Positions 9,658 to 18,730 are shown, counted from the stretch's first letter. The stretch is 49,519 nucleotides of DNA from CAZNKU01 sp045541135 (GCA_045541135.1 JAZQIO010000011.1:1-49519), one strand, 5' to 3'. Numbers and translations: made by a program. Notes: generated by a model not told the origin, from the letters alone.

Positions 9658-10941
9658 TTACCTCACAATTTTGTTATAATATTTAGAATCTTTAAAAATA
9701 CCACCACTCAGCTTATAAAATTCATCATCAAGCTGATATATGGCATTTTTTTGTTCTGTAAATTTTGATTTATACATTGGATGATAAGTTTTCATTGTAT
9801 TCCAATTTTTGTAATTCTGTGCCCCATTTGATTCAAAAATTCCTATGTTGATTTTAGGAAAATTCGTTATCCTTGCCGCTATATTTTTATTCACATCAAC
9901 CATTAACGGATTTACGGTAAGGTCTGCACAGAAACATGGCACATTGCGTTTACTTGCTTCATTGATTATCATCAGACTTTCTGAAACAGTTTTTGCTATA
10001 GGCTTTATTGCCATAGCCTTATATCCCTGCTCCATACGCTTTATTGCGGAATCGATAGAATGTGCCGATTCATCTGCTGTAATATTCAACCCAATATCAG
10101 AAACATCAAAATCTGTTTCTTCAGCAAAAGGTTCTTCTAAAATTACAATTCTGTCGTATGCCCCTATTTTATCTGCATATTCTAAAAGTTCAAACAATCT
10201 TTCTTTTGTATCATATCTGCTATTTGCATCAAGATAATATACATAATGTCCATTTTCTGTATACGGAGTTTTCATATCCTTTACGATATTATGTATTTCT
10301 CCAAGGCGTTTTTTATCCCATTCCACCATTTTATCAAGATCGTTATCCCCATCAGGATCCGAACCTATTTTGATTTTCATTAGAAAATATCCTTCTTCTG
10401 CCGCATTTTTTATTTCCTCTAAAGATGTCTTATATGACATTAAAGGAATACTGTATATTTTGTCCTGTCTGCCCGATAGGTTATTTGCAGTTTCAGCATC
10501 AAGAAGATTCATAAAATCCTCCGTTCTATTTTCACGGGCATAAAGTTGCCATAAGGCATTGTCAACAGAAACAAGACTATTAAGAGCAAATGTCTTTCTT
10601 AAATTAGAATTATTTGTAATTCTTTTTCCATAGTCATAAACCTTATCAGTTATGGAAAGTATGGCTTCAGTAGGTGTTTTAAACTCTGTATTTTTTAAAA
10701 GTTTAAGAGCGTATTCTGTTAAAGTATACATATACTTGTTGCCCTGCTCCTGACTTGAGGATTTAAAAATACATTCATCAGACCACAAAACACTTTGTAT
10801 ACCTACACCAACACCATAATTTTCTCCATCACTTACCTTTGAAACTATTTGCCATAGTTCGCTCAGGTAACCGCCCTTAAAACCAAAAGGTTGTATAAGT
10901 GGTTCTACTGCATAATTTGTTTTTGTATCTTTAATTTTCAT
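9658..10941 (-). CDS. Enolase-superfamily enzyme (mandelate racemase/sugar-acid dehydratase type)
   Basis: 427 residues. Enolase-superfamily landmarks appear in order: a KxK pair in FLMKIKIGSD, a metal-ligand Asp in YYLDANSRY, a Glu in ILEEPFAEE, a third acidic ligand in NITADESAHS, and Lys in KAMAIKP. In this superfamily a base abstracts the alpha proton of a carboxylate, giving sugar-acid dehydration, epimerisation or cycloisomerisation. It is longer than the usual 360-400 residues. It lies 5 bp from the dehydrogenase gene and 9 bp from an oxidoreductase gene, so co-translation is likely. A sugar-acid dehydratase is my best inference. Confidence 0.88.
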   Translation of the reverse strand: MKIKDTKTNYAVEPLIQPFGFKGGYLSELWQIVSKVSDGENYGVGVGIQSVLWSDECIFKSSSQEQGNKYMYTLTEYALKLLKNTEFKTPTEAILSITDKVYDYGKRITNNSNLRKTFALNSLVSVDNALWQLYARENRTEDFMNLLDAETANNLSGRQDKIYSIPLMSYKTSLEEIKNAAEEGYFLMKIKIGSDPDGDNDLDKMVEWDKKRLGEIHNIVKDMKTPYTENGHYVYYLDANSRYDTKERLFELLEYADKIGAYDRIVILEEPFAEETDFDVSDIGLNITADESAHSIDSAIKRMEQGYKAMAIKPIAKTVSESLMIINEASKRNVPCFCADLTVNPLMVDVNKNIAARITNFPKINIGIFESNGAQNYKNWNTMKTYHPMYKSKFTEQKNAIYQLDDEFYKLSGGIFKDSKYYNKIVR

Positions 10942-10950
10942 TAAATCACC

Positions 10951-11898
10951 TTAGTCTTTATAAAGCACACCGGCATTTGAACCGTATTCCGATTCAAATT
11001 CGTATCCGTCGAACTTGTCTGTTTCATCTAACATTTCTACGGTAACTTCCGCACCGTCAAAAACTTCTTTTGACTTTTTGCCACAAAGCATAGCTTGTGT
11101 ACAATTTATAAGCATTTCCACATCAGCAAGTTTACTTTCACCTTTAGTTACCTGTTTGTATATTTCTCTTAACATCGGTGCATATAGTTCGTTTGTTTTA
11201 ACATCTAAAACATATGTATTTTTTGTAGTCATAACAGTAAAACTGAACGGATACCAAGTGCCCTTTACAAATTGGTAAACACCCTTTATACCATTTTCAA
11301 AATCAACGGAATATATTTCAGCAGCCTTCCCTTCACGTCCTTTTGATTCCCCAAGGAATTTACCGCTTACCGCCTTTGACTGGGCTAATGCAGAAAACCC
11401 TTCCAAAAGATGTATTGAATAATTGAATTCGTCAACACCGCAACATCCGTATATTGCAATAATTTCACCTCGTTCTTCTACATCAATATTCAAAAAGTCC
11501 GCTATTTCTTTACTATATCTTACAGATGAACTCCCATATATTTTTGCACCATCTGCAACAAGTTTGCGAAGTCTTTCAATATCATTAACAGAACCAACAA
11601 TAGGTTTATCAATAAATACAGGCTTTCCTTTTTCAATAAAAGGCATTGCCTGGTCAAGATGTTTTTCCCAGTTACAGGATTGAACAAAACCAATATCCAC
11701 CTTATCAACCATATCAGCTATACTTTCAACTTTACCTTTTAAACCAAAACGATTTACAAACCAATCTGCCTGAGCATCATCACGAAAACTTTCCTTTGCA
11801 AGATATTCATATTTCATATCCATGCAAATTGTTTCAAAATATGTAGCAAAAGTTTTTGGATGAGAAACATCTATACTTACTCCACCAATTTTAACCAT
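10951..11898 (-). CDS. Gfo/Idh/MocA-like oxidoreductase, divergent
   Basis: 315 residues. GKPVFIDKPI matches the family EKP motif (here DKP), and the Rossmann-type N terminus has KIGGVSIDVSHPK in place of a classic GxGxxG. That divergence may mean weak or altered cofactor binding. No signal peptide. GGGAGTATTGTG precedes the ATG. There is a 74-bp gap to the next upstream gene, the largest in this half of the operon, but no terminator is visible there. Substrate unknown. Confidence 0.82.
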   Translation of the reverse strand: MVKIGGVSIDVSHPKTFATYFETICMDMKYEYLAKESFRDDAQADWFVNRFGLKGKVESIADMVDKVDIGFVQSCNWEKHLDQAMPFIEKGKPVFIDKPIVGSVNDIERLRKLVADGAKIYGSSSVRYSKEIADFLNIDVEERGEIIAIYGCCGVDEFNYSIHLLEGFSALAQSKAVSGKFLGESKGREGKAAEIYSVDFENGIKGVYQFVKGTWYPFSFTVMTTKNTYVLDVKTNELYAPMLREIYKQVTKGESKLADVEMLINCTQAMLCGKKSKEVFDGAEVTVEMLDETDKFDGYEFESEYGSNAGVLYKD

Positions 11899-11972
11899 AA
11901 CACAATACTCCCTATCATAAATAAATTATATCATACTATATTCCTTAAATCCTTGGAAATTTATGTCTTAAA

Positions 11973-13001
11973 TTAGCCAATTTCAACTTGTTTACGCAAT
12001 TTACTTGATTCATATGCTGCAAGTATAATTTCAACAGGTTTCTTGCCCTCGTACATATCAACCATCGGCGCCCTGTCTTCTTCCAATGCATTAACCATAT
12101 CCTGAATCTGAGGCAAATGACTGTTCATTTCCATAGCTCCAGGATCACGGAATCCACTAATATTCCACTTATTATTTGCAGATAAATCCAACGATTTTCC
12201 ATCCACATCCCATTTTATTATATCAGTTTCTCTCAAGGACACCGTACCTCTTGTGCCTGTAATTTCTATAATTCTTGGGTAACCTGGTTCGACACAGGTT
12301 GTCCCCTGAATTACGCCTACTGCACCGCTTACATACTCTACAACAAGGCTTGCTGCGTCCTCTACCTCAATATCTCTTGCAAGTGTTTTGCAGATACCTG
12401 ACACAGATTTAACAGGACCCACAAGATACTGAAGAATATCAATACCATGAATACCTTGATTCATCAAAGCTCCACCACCATCCATGGCCCATGTGCCCCT
12501 CCAACCTGATGAACTAAAGTATTCAGGAGAGCGGTAATATTTCATGTAAATATCGCCTATCAAAATATCTCCAAGTTCTCCGTTATCTATAGCCTTTTTT
12601 ACTTTTTGTATATTTTCATCAAATCGCAACTGAGATATTACAGCTAATTTAACATTGTTTTTTTCAACAGAAGAAATAACTTCTTCAATTTGTTCCTTTG
12701 TAATGGCCATAGGTTTTTCAACTATTACATTTTTCTTGTGATTTGCAGCTTCAATAGCAAGAGGTGCATGTGTGCCACTTGGAGTGCAAATATTCACAAT
12801 ATCAATATCTTCGCAGTTTAGCATTTCCTCATATGTATCAAAGACCTTGCAATTATGTTCTTTTGCAAAATCTTCCGCAAAACATTTAGGAGTATTAAAT
12901 ACACCTATTAACTCTGCATTTTCAATCTCATTTATTGCTGCAACATGCCATTTTGAAATAGCACCACAACCAACAATACCAAAACCATACTTTTTGCCCA
13001 T
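11973..13001 (-). CDS. Gfo/Idh/MocA family oxidoreductase
   Basis: 342 residues, preceded by AAAGGAG. It has a complete family signature: GFGIVGCGAISKWHV (NAD(P) site), VNICTPSGTHAPLAIEAA, NVIVEKPMAI with the catalytic EKP lysine, and GGALMNQGIHGIDILQYLVG with the GxxxxxxxxH region. This is the most canonical of the four paralogues on the element. Family members oxidise sugars, inositols or sugar acids. Its stop lies 3 bp after the GH36-like stop context, which implies tight coupling to the glycosidase. Confidence 0.92.
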   Translation of the reverse strand: MGKKYGFGIVGCGAISKWHVAAINEIENAELIGVFNTPKCFAEDFAKEHNCKVFDTYEEMLNCEDIDIVNICTPSGTHAPLAIEAANHKKNVIVEKPMAITKEQIEEVISSVEKNNVKLAVISQLRFDENIQKVKKAIDNGELGDILIGDIYMKYYRSPEYFSSSGWRGTWAMDGGGALMNQGIHGIDILQYLVGPVKSVSGICKTLARDIEVEDAASLVVEYVSGAVGVIQGTTCVEPGYPRIIEITGTRGTVSLRETDIIKWDVDGKSLDLSANNKWNISGFRDPGAMEMNSHLPQIQDMVNALEEDRAPMVDMYEGKKPVEIILAAYESSKLRKQVEIG

Positions 13002-13004
13002 TTT

Positions 13005-14705
13005 CTACATCTCCTTTATCTTTAAAAAAACATATGAACGCGGTTTTGAAAAACTCGCTTTAATAAAACCTTCTTTTATTCCCACTTCAACATCAGCATT
13101 GGAAGCCAAAACCTCAACATTTGCACATTCAACAGGTATACTTATCTCGGTTGAATCTTTTTCTGTCACTTCACGAAACAAAACAATATACTTTGGCTTA
13201 CCGTCAACTGATGCATAAAATCCGGTAAAACTCCTTCCGCTAGGTTTTTCACCGATCGGAAGAATATCAGCTATAGCCAAAACATGTTGGTGTTCCTTCC
13301 ATACATTCATAATTCTTTTCAGTTCCTCTCGCCTTTGATCTGACAAAAACTGTAATTCCATCCAGAATAATGGATTCGAAACCATAACTGATGCAAACAA
13401 ATAATCCATATCATAAAGACAAGGTCTAAATGGATCATCATCCGAATAAGATTCAACAAAATGGTCGGGATTAATTATTTCAAACTGAAATTTTGATGAT
13501 GGTATATAGCGGCTTAACATCCACAAATTCCTCAAAGTTCTATGCGGAAAAGCACTTTTGGCCTTCAAATATCTATTTTCAACAAAAACCGTTCCGTATT
13601 CACGACCACACAGATAGTTAAGTCTATTATCTCGTGTTACATCAAGTTGAACTGCCACATCATCACCAAAAGAATAGATCTTTTGCAATAGTTCCAGAAA
13701 CCTATCACGTTGCGGAGAGTCTATAATCCAAAACATATCTAATTTAAAGAAACGTATTCCCCATTCTTGATAAGCTTTACGCAACACATCCAAATCTCGT
13801 TCTAAAAGAGAAAAGTTGTTATGGCTGTCAGGTGCAAACCACATACCAACTTTAACATTATTTTTTTTGCCATACTCTGTTACATACTCAACACCATTAG
13901 GGAATTTTTCAGTATTCAAATTCCAAAAAGTCTCATTAAATATTTTACGATCATTTTCATCACGCAGACTCAAATCATCAGTGCTTCCTGTTTGCCATCC
14001 ATCATCCATTTGTACTATATCTACACCAATTTCCTTAGCAGCATCAATTTCCTTGACAAGGAAATCCTGACGTGCACACTCAAATCTATTTAAATCCCCC
14101 CATGTATTTGACATTAAAATAAGTTCAGAATTTTTTCTGGCATGACGGTAATAATTTCTGCACAATTCTTCACATTCACCATTTTTACAAAATCCAAGTA
14201 CAACAGGATTTCCTCCATTTTCAATGGTTATATTTCCATTATCAATACTCATTGTAGCAGTCTGATAATCAGGCATTTCAGAAATTATAACAATTGCATT
14301 ATTGTCTTGAGGATTTTCAAGAAAAAATATATCACCAGTACATGGCAGAAGTTTCATTTTAAACAAATGGCATTCTGTCTGCTGCGTCAAAGTATCACAC
14401 CAATCAGTAAATGCATTTAATTTAATTGCCTTCACTATCCAATGCTCTCCCGATATTGTGTGGAGGATTTTTTCACGGTAGTCCGGAATATATATAACTG
14501 GCAGATTATCCCAAATGAAAAAAGAACGAGTTTTCTCGTCTCCTTTCGCAGTTATTTTTAAGAAAACTTCAGATAGGTTATTGGCATTATCTGTGCTTGA
14601 ATAAGCCTTATCTATATTTTCAAAAGTTTTCATAAACATTTTGTTTCCAACTGTCAACACATTATTTTCAAGTTTAAAAAAAGCATCTTTTGTACTCACA
14701 GACAT
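13005..14705 (-). CDS. GH36-like alpha-galactosidase/melibiase family glycosidase
   Basis: About 566 residues. It has the beta-sandwich then TIM-barrel order of GH36-type enzymes. Barrel motifs are VDIVQMDDGWQTG, VGMWFAPDSHNNFSLLERDL and IRFFKLDMFW, where the Asp of KLD is the expected nucleophile. No signal peptide, so it acts in the cytoplasm on imported oligosaccharides. GTG 14708, ATG 14705 and GTG 14699 are all possible starts; the last has the best spacing from AGGAG. It is the first gene of the long minus operon and lies just below the bipartite operator at 14762-14808. Actual specificity could differ from alpha-galactose. Confidence 0.82.
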   Translation of the reverse strand: MSVSTKDAFFKLENNVLTVGNKMFMKTFENIDKAYSSTDNANNLSEVFLKITAKGDEKTRSFFIWDNLPVIYIPDYREKILHTISGEHWIVKAIKLNAFTDWCDTLTQQTECHLFKMKLLPCTGDIFFLENPQDNNAIVIISEMPDYQTATMSIDNGNITIENGGNPVVLGFCKNGECEELCRNYYRHARKNSELILMSNTWGDLNRFECARQDFLVKEIDAAKEIGVDIVQMDDGWQTGSTDDLSLRDENDRKIFNETFWNLNTEKFPNGVEYVTEYGKKNNVKVGMWFAPDSHNNFSLLERDLDVLRKAYQEWGIRFFKLDMFWIIDSPQRDRFLELLQKIYSFGDDVAVQLDVTRDNRLNYLCGREYGTVFVENRYLKAKSAFPHRTLRNLWMLSRYIPSSKFQFEIINPDHFVESYSDDDPFRPCLYDMDYLFASVMVSNPLFWMELQFLSDQRREELKRIMNVWKEHQHVLAIADILPIGEKPSGRSFTGFYASVDGKPKYIVLFREVTEKDSTEISIPVECANVEVLASNADVEVGIKEGFIKASFSKPRSYVFLKIKEM

Positions 14706-14761
14706 CACTCCTAATGGTATACAATATTTCGTACTAAAATTTTATCATTTTTATAATATTA

Positions 14762-14808
14762 TGTATTTAGAATAAATTGGTCAAAATCACACTTATTTAC
14801 AATATATT
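14762..14808 (-). promoter_or_regulatory. Bipartite operator upstream of the catabolic operon (copy 1)
   Basis: Read on the minus strand: AATATATTGTAAAT, a 15-bp spacer, then CAATTTATTCTAAATACA. Both blocks and the spacer length recur exactly at 41536-41582. The two blocks are imperfect direct repeats of each other (AT[A/T]TATT[G/C]TAAAT), 30 bp apart, as expected for an AraC-type dimer. The site ends about 57 bp above the GH36-like gene start. Confidence 0.75.
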
Positions 14809-15021
14809 GCACTTAAAGTTTTATTTATAAATCATAAAAAAACAATTCATTACTTTATATTGTAAAGAACTAATGTTATTTTTTCTTGCTAAATTTTATT
14901 ATAAACTTACAAAATAATCTCATTTTGATGTCAACACAAGAAAATTGTTTATATTTTCAAGAATATTTGTAATGATTTTTTTTAAACAAACTGATATAAT
15001 GCTATGTAAGGAGGTGTACTT
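14809..15021 (+). promoter_or_regulatory. Divergent intergenic region with promoter for 15022 gene
   Basis: This is the rest of the 313-bp A/T-rich gap between two divergent operons. TATAAT at 14995-15000 fits a -10 box, but no good -35 lies 17 bp above it, as expected for an activator-dependent promoter. A segment around 14940-14970 (AAAATTGTTTATATTTTCAA) resembles sequence between the AraC gene at 41642 and its divergent partner. AAGGAGGTG precedes the ATG at 15022. Confidence 0.55.
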
Positions 15022-15906
15022 ATGAAGAAAATTGACATTCACATTCACACTAGTATGTGGAAAAATACGCAAATCCAACCTAGTGTTATTTTGGCATCAC
15101 CTGAGCAAATAAAAGAAAGTTATTCAGAGCTTGGAATAGATAAAGGCTTTCTTTTACCCTTAATAAGCCCCGAATATAGATTTTCCATACAAACAAATGA
15201 AGAAATGGAATTTTTAGCAAACAAGTATTCCGATACATTTTATTGGTTTTGTAACATAGATCCCCGAATGGGAGAAAACAGTGCCAAAACTGATTTTTCT
15301 AAATTTATAGAATATTACAAAGAACGGGGAGCAATTGGTCTTGGAGAATTAACATCAAATATCTATGCAGATGACCCATTACTTGACAATCTCTTCTACC
15401 ATTGTGGAGAATGTGATATGCCGGTAACCATTCATATAGCACACAAAAAATATGACTGTTATGGTATAATTGACGAACTTGGACTTCCTAGACTTGAAAA
15501 AATGTTAAAAAAATATCCAAAACTTAAAATAGTCGGTCATTCACAATGTTTCTGGAGCGAAATTGGAGATAATGTTACTAATAAAAACAGAAACACTTAT
15601 CTTGACGGTAAGGTAAAAAACAGCAGAATCCTCGAACTAATGAGAGAATATCCAAACCTATACTGCGACCTTTCTGCCGGAAGTGGGTACAGCGCTATGT
15701 CGAGAGATCCGGAATTCACATACAAATTTATTGAAGAATTTCCTGACAGGATTATGTACGGAACTGATATATGTCAGCCATATCAAAGAACATATCTTGC
15801 GGATTGGCTTGACAAATCATACGAAAATGGATGTATAACCGAAGAAAATTATTACAAAGTATGTAGAGGCAATGCAATCAGTCTTTACAAATTAGATTTA
15901 AAATAA
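15022..15906 (+). CDS. Amidohydrolase family protein (PF04909-type)
   Basis: 294 residues with a strong AAGGAGGTG site. MKKIDIHIHTSMW carries the metal-binding HxH. VTIHIAHKK and LKIVGHSQCFW give further histidines, and RIMYGTDICQP holds the C-terminal Asp. Cytoplasmic TIM-barrel hydrolase or decarboxylase of the amidohydrolase-2 type. It starts the plus-strand operon, 14 bp before a DegT-type aminotransferase gene. The pairing suggests processing of an amino or keto sugar. Third amidohydrolase on the element. Confidence 0.9.
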   Translation: MKKIDIHIHTSMWKNTQIQPSVILASPEQIKESYSELGIDKGFLLPLISPEYRFSIQTNEEMEFLANKYSDTFYWFCNIDPRMGENSAKTDFSKFIEYYKERGAIGLGELTSNIYADDPLLDNLFYHCGECDMPVTIHIAHKKYDCYGIIDELGLPRLEKMLKKYPKLKIVGHSQCFWSEIGDNVTNKNRNTYLDGKVKNSRILELMREYPNLYCDLSAGSGYSAMSRDPEFTYKFIEEFPDRIMYGTDICQPYQRTYLADWLDKSYENGCITEENYYKVCRGNAISLYKLDLK

Positions 15907-15920
15907 AAGGAGAAAATAAA

Positions 15921-17264
15921 ATGAAAAAATTAGCTTTACTAGGCGGAGAACCAATTATCAAAAACGAAATACCAAATGAACTTTTGGACGCAATGAAATG
16001 GCCTATTGTTACTGAAGAAGATGAACAGGCAGCTTTGGAAGTTATAAGAAATAACAGTTTTTCAGGTGTAGATGTAACCGAAAAGTTTGAAAAAGAATTT
16101 TCCGAATGGATAGGTACAGATTATGCTGTTGCATATTGTAATGGTACAATGTCTCTTGCTGCTGCAATGTTTGCAGTAGGATTAAGCAAAGGGGATGAAA
16201 TCATTTGTACAACAAAAACATATTGGGCAAGTGCTGCACAAGCATCAACATTTGGTGCATCTGTAGTATTTTCTAATATAAACGACATGTTAAGTATGGA
16301 TCCTGATGATATTGAAAGATTAATCTCACCAAAAACAAAAGCAATTATGGTAGTACATTACATATCATATCCTTGTGATATGGACAGAATTATGGAAATA
16401 GCAAAAAAACATAACCTAAAAGTTATTGAAGATGTTTCTCATGCTCAAGGTGGACTATACAAAGGCAAACGCCTTGGAACATTTGGTGATGTTGCAGCAA
16501 TGTCTCTTATGAGCGCAAAATCATTTGCAGCTGGTGAATTAGGTATTGTTGTTACAAACAACAGAAGAATGTACGAAAGAGCAATGGCATATGGGCACTA
16601 CGATAGAAACAACGAAAAATACATTACAGAAAGTGAAGAATTAATACCATACTATCATATGGCTTTAGGCGGAGTTAAAGGTAGAGCAAACCAACTTTGT
16701 TGTGCTATAGCACGTGTACAGCTTAAATACCACGATGAACGATGTGCTGAAATTCGCAAATCCATGAACTATTTCTTTGATTTAATTGAGGATTTGCCAG
16801 GAATAAAACCTATACGTGCAGATGAATCCACAGGTTCAAACAATGCAGGTTTTTACTGTGCAGCCGCTGCATACTTCCCTGATGAATTACACGGCTTACC
16901 AGCAAGCGAATTTGCAAAAGCCGTTAATGCAGAAATTGGTGGTGATAAAAGATGGATATCTTATGGAGCCAACTTCTGTCTTCATACCCACGAATTCTTC
17001 AAAACATTTGATTTTGATAATAGTGGCAAACCTTCAAGAATAGCTAATGCTTCAAGAGATGTTCGCCAATTTGACGAAACGCTTAAATCATCAGAAGAAA
17101 AACAATGTATTTCTGCTCCATGGTTTAAAAAGTTTAATAAGGAATGGATAGAAAAACTTGCACAAGCTTTCCGTAATGTAGTTGAAAACCACGAACAACT
17201 AATAGGCAATATAGATAATGCAGAAAAACAAGGCGGTCGCTGGTACGGTTTTGACAATCAATAA
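15921..17264 (+). CDS. DegT/DnrJ/EryC1/StrS-family aminotransferase
   Basis: 447 residues. It is a PLP fold-type I enzyme of the sugar-aminotransferase family. Landmarks are CNGTMSLAAAMFAVGLSKGDEII, the PLP-Asp region VIEDVSHAQGGLYKGKRLGTF (split here as EDVSHAQGG and YKGKRLGTF), and SLMSAKSFAAGELG with the Schiff-base lysine. Length is at the upper end for the family. Members add or remove amino groups on keto sugars, or act as dehydratases. It is co-transcribed with the amidohydrolase upstream, and a terminator follows at 17275-17299. A role in handling amino-sugar intermediates is inferred. Confidence 0.9.
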   Translation: MKKLALLGGEPIIKNEIPNELLDAMKWPIVTEEDEQAALEVIRNNSFSGVDVTEKFEKEFSEWIGTDYAVAYCNGTMSLAAAMFAVGLSKGDEIICTTKTYWASAAQASTFGASVVFSNINDMLSMDPDDIERLISPKTKAIMVVHYISYPCDMDRIMEIAKKHNLKVIEDVSHAQGGLYKGKRLGTFGDVAAMSLMSAKSFAAGELGIVVTNNRRMYERAMAYGHYDRNNEKYITESEELIPYYHMALGGVKGRANQLCCAIARVQLKYHDERCAEIRKSMNYFFDLIEDLPGIKPIRADESTGSNNAGFYCAAAAYFPDELHGLPASEFAKAVNAEIGGDKRWISYGANFCLHTHEFFKTFDFDNSGKPSRIANASRDVRQFDETLKSSEEKQCISAPWFKKFNKEWIEKLAQAFRNVVENHEQLIGNIDNAEKQGGRWYGFDNQ

Positions 17265-17274
17265 AAATCATTTT

Positions 17275-17299
17275 GGTAGATACAGTAAATGTATCTACC
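17275..17299 (+). terminator. Terminator hairpin after aminotransferase gene
   Basis: GGTAGATACA and TGTATCTACC form a perfect 10-bp stem with a 5-nt loop, 10 bp after the stop. The downstream T-run is weak (ATTATTTCTG), so some read-through into the AraC gene is possible. Confidence 0.65.
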
Positions 17300-17365
17300 A
17301 TTATTTCTGCTATTGACTTTTTTTCAAAAAAATATTAAAGTTATATTCGAGAGGGTGAATAACAT

Positions 17366-18316
17366 ATGGATTTTTCCTACTTGAACAAAGACATTTACAG
17401 TAATATTCCATTACTTAACGAAACTAATATGGGACCAAATATGGGAAAATGCGGTTTTTACATAAGAAAATACAAACCTAAAGATGAAATTAAAAACTAT
17501 CACCGACATGAATATGTACAAATTAACTATGTGAATAAAGGTAGTGGATATCATACCATAAATAATAAGAAAATCCCTATCTCCAAAGGAGATATTTTTA
17601 TTATTCCTCCGTACATTCCACATACTATTCTTTCAAACGAAAATGGTTCTTTGGAAATTTTTGAATTTGAATTCAAAACGGATTTTGTAGTGCCAATAGA
17701 AATTAACCTTGAAGATGCAGAAAGTTATTTAGACTATGCTTATCTTGAGCCTTTTATGGTTATTGAAGAAAATGTTAATCCAAGATTCAATCTAAATGAA
17801 TCACTACAAAAAGAGGTCGAAAAAATATTATATGAGGTACTGGATGAGTATAAAAATAAATACTCTGGTTATATCCTTGTGGCAAGAGCACTGCTTTTGA
17901 AATTATTGGTTATAGTGGGTCGAGCATACGCAGGAGCTATAAAAGGAACAGAAACGGAAATTGTAATAGGTAAATTCAAAAAAATTATTTATTCATCACT
18001 TGATTATATTAATGAAAATTACGAAAAAAACATAAGCCTGAACGATGTGGCAAATGCCGCAAACTATTCTCGTTCACGATTCAGCTTTCTGTTTAAAGCA
18101 ATCACGGGACAAACCTTTATTGAATACCTTAACGGTGTAAGAATAGAGAAATCAAAAGAACTTTTAAAAAATACTGATATGAATATAACAGATATTTCAT
18201 TTGCTGTGGGATATAACACCATAACCAACTTCAATAAAAATTTCAAATTCTATACGGGATTAACTCCAAAGAATTACAAAAACAAATTAACTACAAAACC
18301 ACCATCGTTACCCTAG
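17366..18316 (+). CDS. AraC-family regulator with cupin sensor domain
   Basis: 316 residues. The N-terminal cupin is a sugar-sensing AraC_binding-type domain (HRHEYVQINYVNKGSGYH, KGDIFIIPPYIPH). The C-terminal ~100 residues form the double HTH of AraC/XylS regulators (NISLNDVANAANYSRSRFSF, then DISFAVGYNTITNFNKNFK and TPKNYK). GAGAGGGTG precedes the ATG. A possible -35 TTGACT lies near 17311. It is the first candidate for binding the bipartite operator shared by the big operon and the 41439 gene; the AraC at 41642 is the other. Confidence 0.93.
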   Translation: MDFSYLNKDIYSNIPLLNETNMGPNMGKCGFYIRKYKPKDEIKNYHRHEYVQINYVNKGSGYHTINNKKIPISKGDIFIIPPYIPHTILSNENGSLEIFEFEFKTDFVVPIEINLEDAESYLDYAYLEPFMVIEENVNPRFNLNESLQKEVEKILYEVLDEYKNKYSGYILVARALLLKLLVIVGRAYAGAIKGTETEIVIGKFKKIIYSSLDYINENYEKNISLNDVANAANYSRSRFSFLFKAITGQTFIEYLNGVRIEKSKELLKNTDMNITDISFAVGYNTITNFNKNFKFYTGLTPKNYKNKLTTKPPSLP

Positions 18317-18332
18317 CAACAATGGTGGTTTT
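18295..18332 (+). terminator. Terminator overlapping the AraC gene end
   Basis: AAAACCACCAT and ATGGTGGTTTT form an 11-bp perfect stem whose loop contains the TAG stop of the AraC gene. It is followed by TTTTATTTC. Confidence 0.8.
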
Positions 18333-18695
18333 ATTTCAAAAATAATAATATAGACAAAAAATTAATTATAAATATTTTTTTATCTCATTGTAAATATTTT
18401 TGTACAGTATTGAAACACGAATTCAAATAAACAAAACTTTCTACATACTCAACAAAACAATCATTCTAATATTCACTTCGTGAGAGTGATACAAACCGAA
18501 CCATCACAATATTTAATTGATAAAACGATTAAATATGTCGATTCACATGGTACATTTTAATCAGAGCCACCCATAAGAAACCTTTTATAGACTATAAGAA
18601 ACCCTTTACATCGTGATAAGAAACCTTTATCATTTATTAAGCTATTTGCCAACAGAGTTAACAGGATTTAAAGTATGACCATATAATAAAAAAAG
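18333..18695. other. Gene-free A/T-rich stretch, boundary of catabolic and mobile halves; possible origin
   Basis: About 360 bp with no supported gene. It holds a small dyad near 18475-18492 (TTCAC/GTGAG), three iteron-like repeats at 18573-18630 and a terminator at its right end. It lies between the catabolic AraC gene and the mobile-element genes. No replication protein gene is adjacent; the SF3 helicase is 4.4 kb away. Confidence 0.4.
18573..18630 (+). repeat. Three iteron-like direct repeats ATAAGAAACCYTTTA
   Basis: ATAAGAAACCTTTTA starts at 18573, ATAAGAAACCCTTTA at 18594 and ATAAGAAACCTTTAT at 18616. The 21- and 22-bp spacings equal two helical turns. Such phased repeats are typical of replication-initiator or repressor binding sites. 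Function is inferred. Confidence 0.6.
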
Positions 18696-18720
18696 TCGCT
18701 ATGGAACAATTCCATAGCGA
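18696..18720 (-). terminator. Terminator for the trypsin-like gene
   Basis: TCGCTATGGAA and TTCCATAGCGA form a perfect 11-bp stem with a 3-nt loop. On the minus strand it is followed by eight Ts. Its core CGCTATGGA recurs in the terminators at 35417-35451 and 36084-36113. Confidence 0.88.
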
Positions 18721-18730
18721 TTTTCCTTTG

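Noticed and set aside
13816..14420. Plus-strand ORFs antisense to the GH36-like gene
   Set aside because: Antisense shadows with no initiation signals; the minus-strand frame has clear family motifs throughout.
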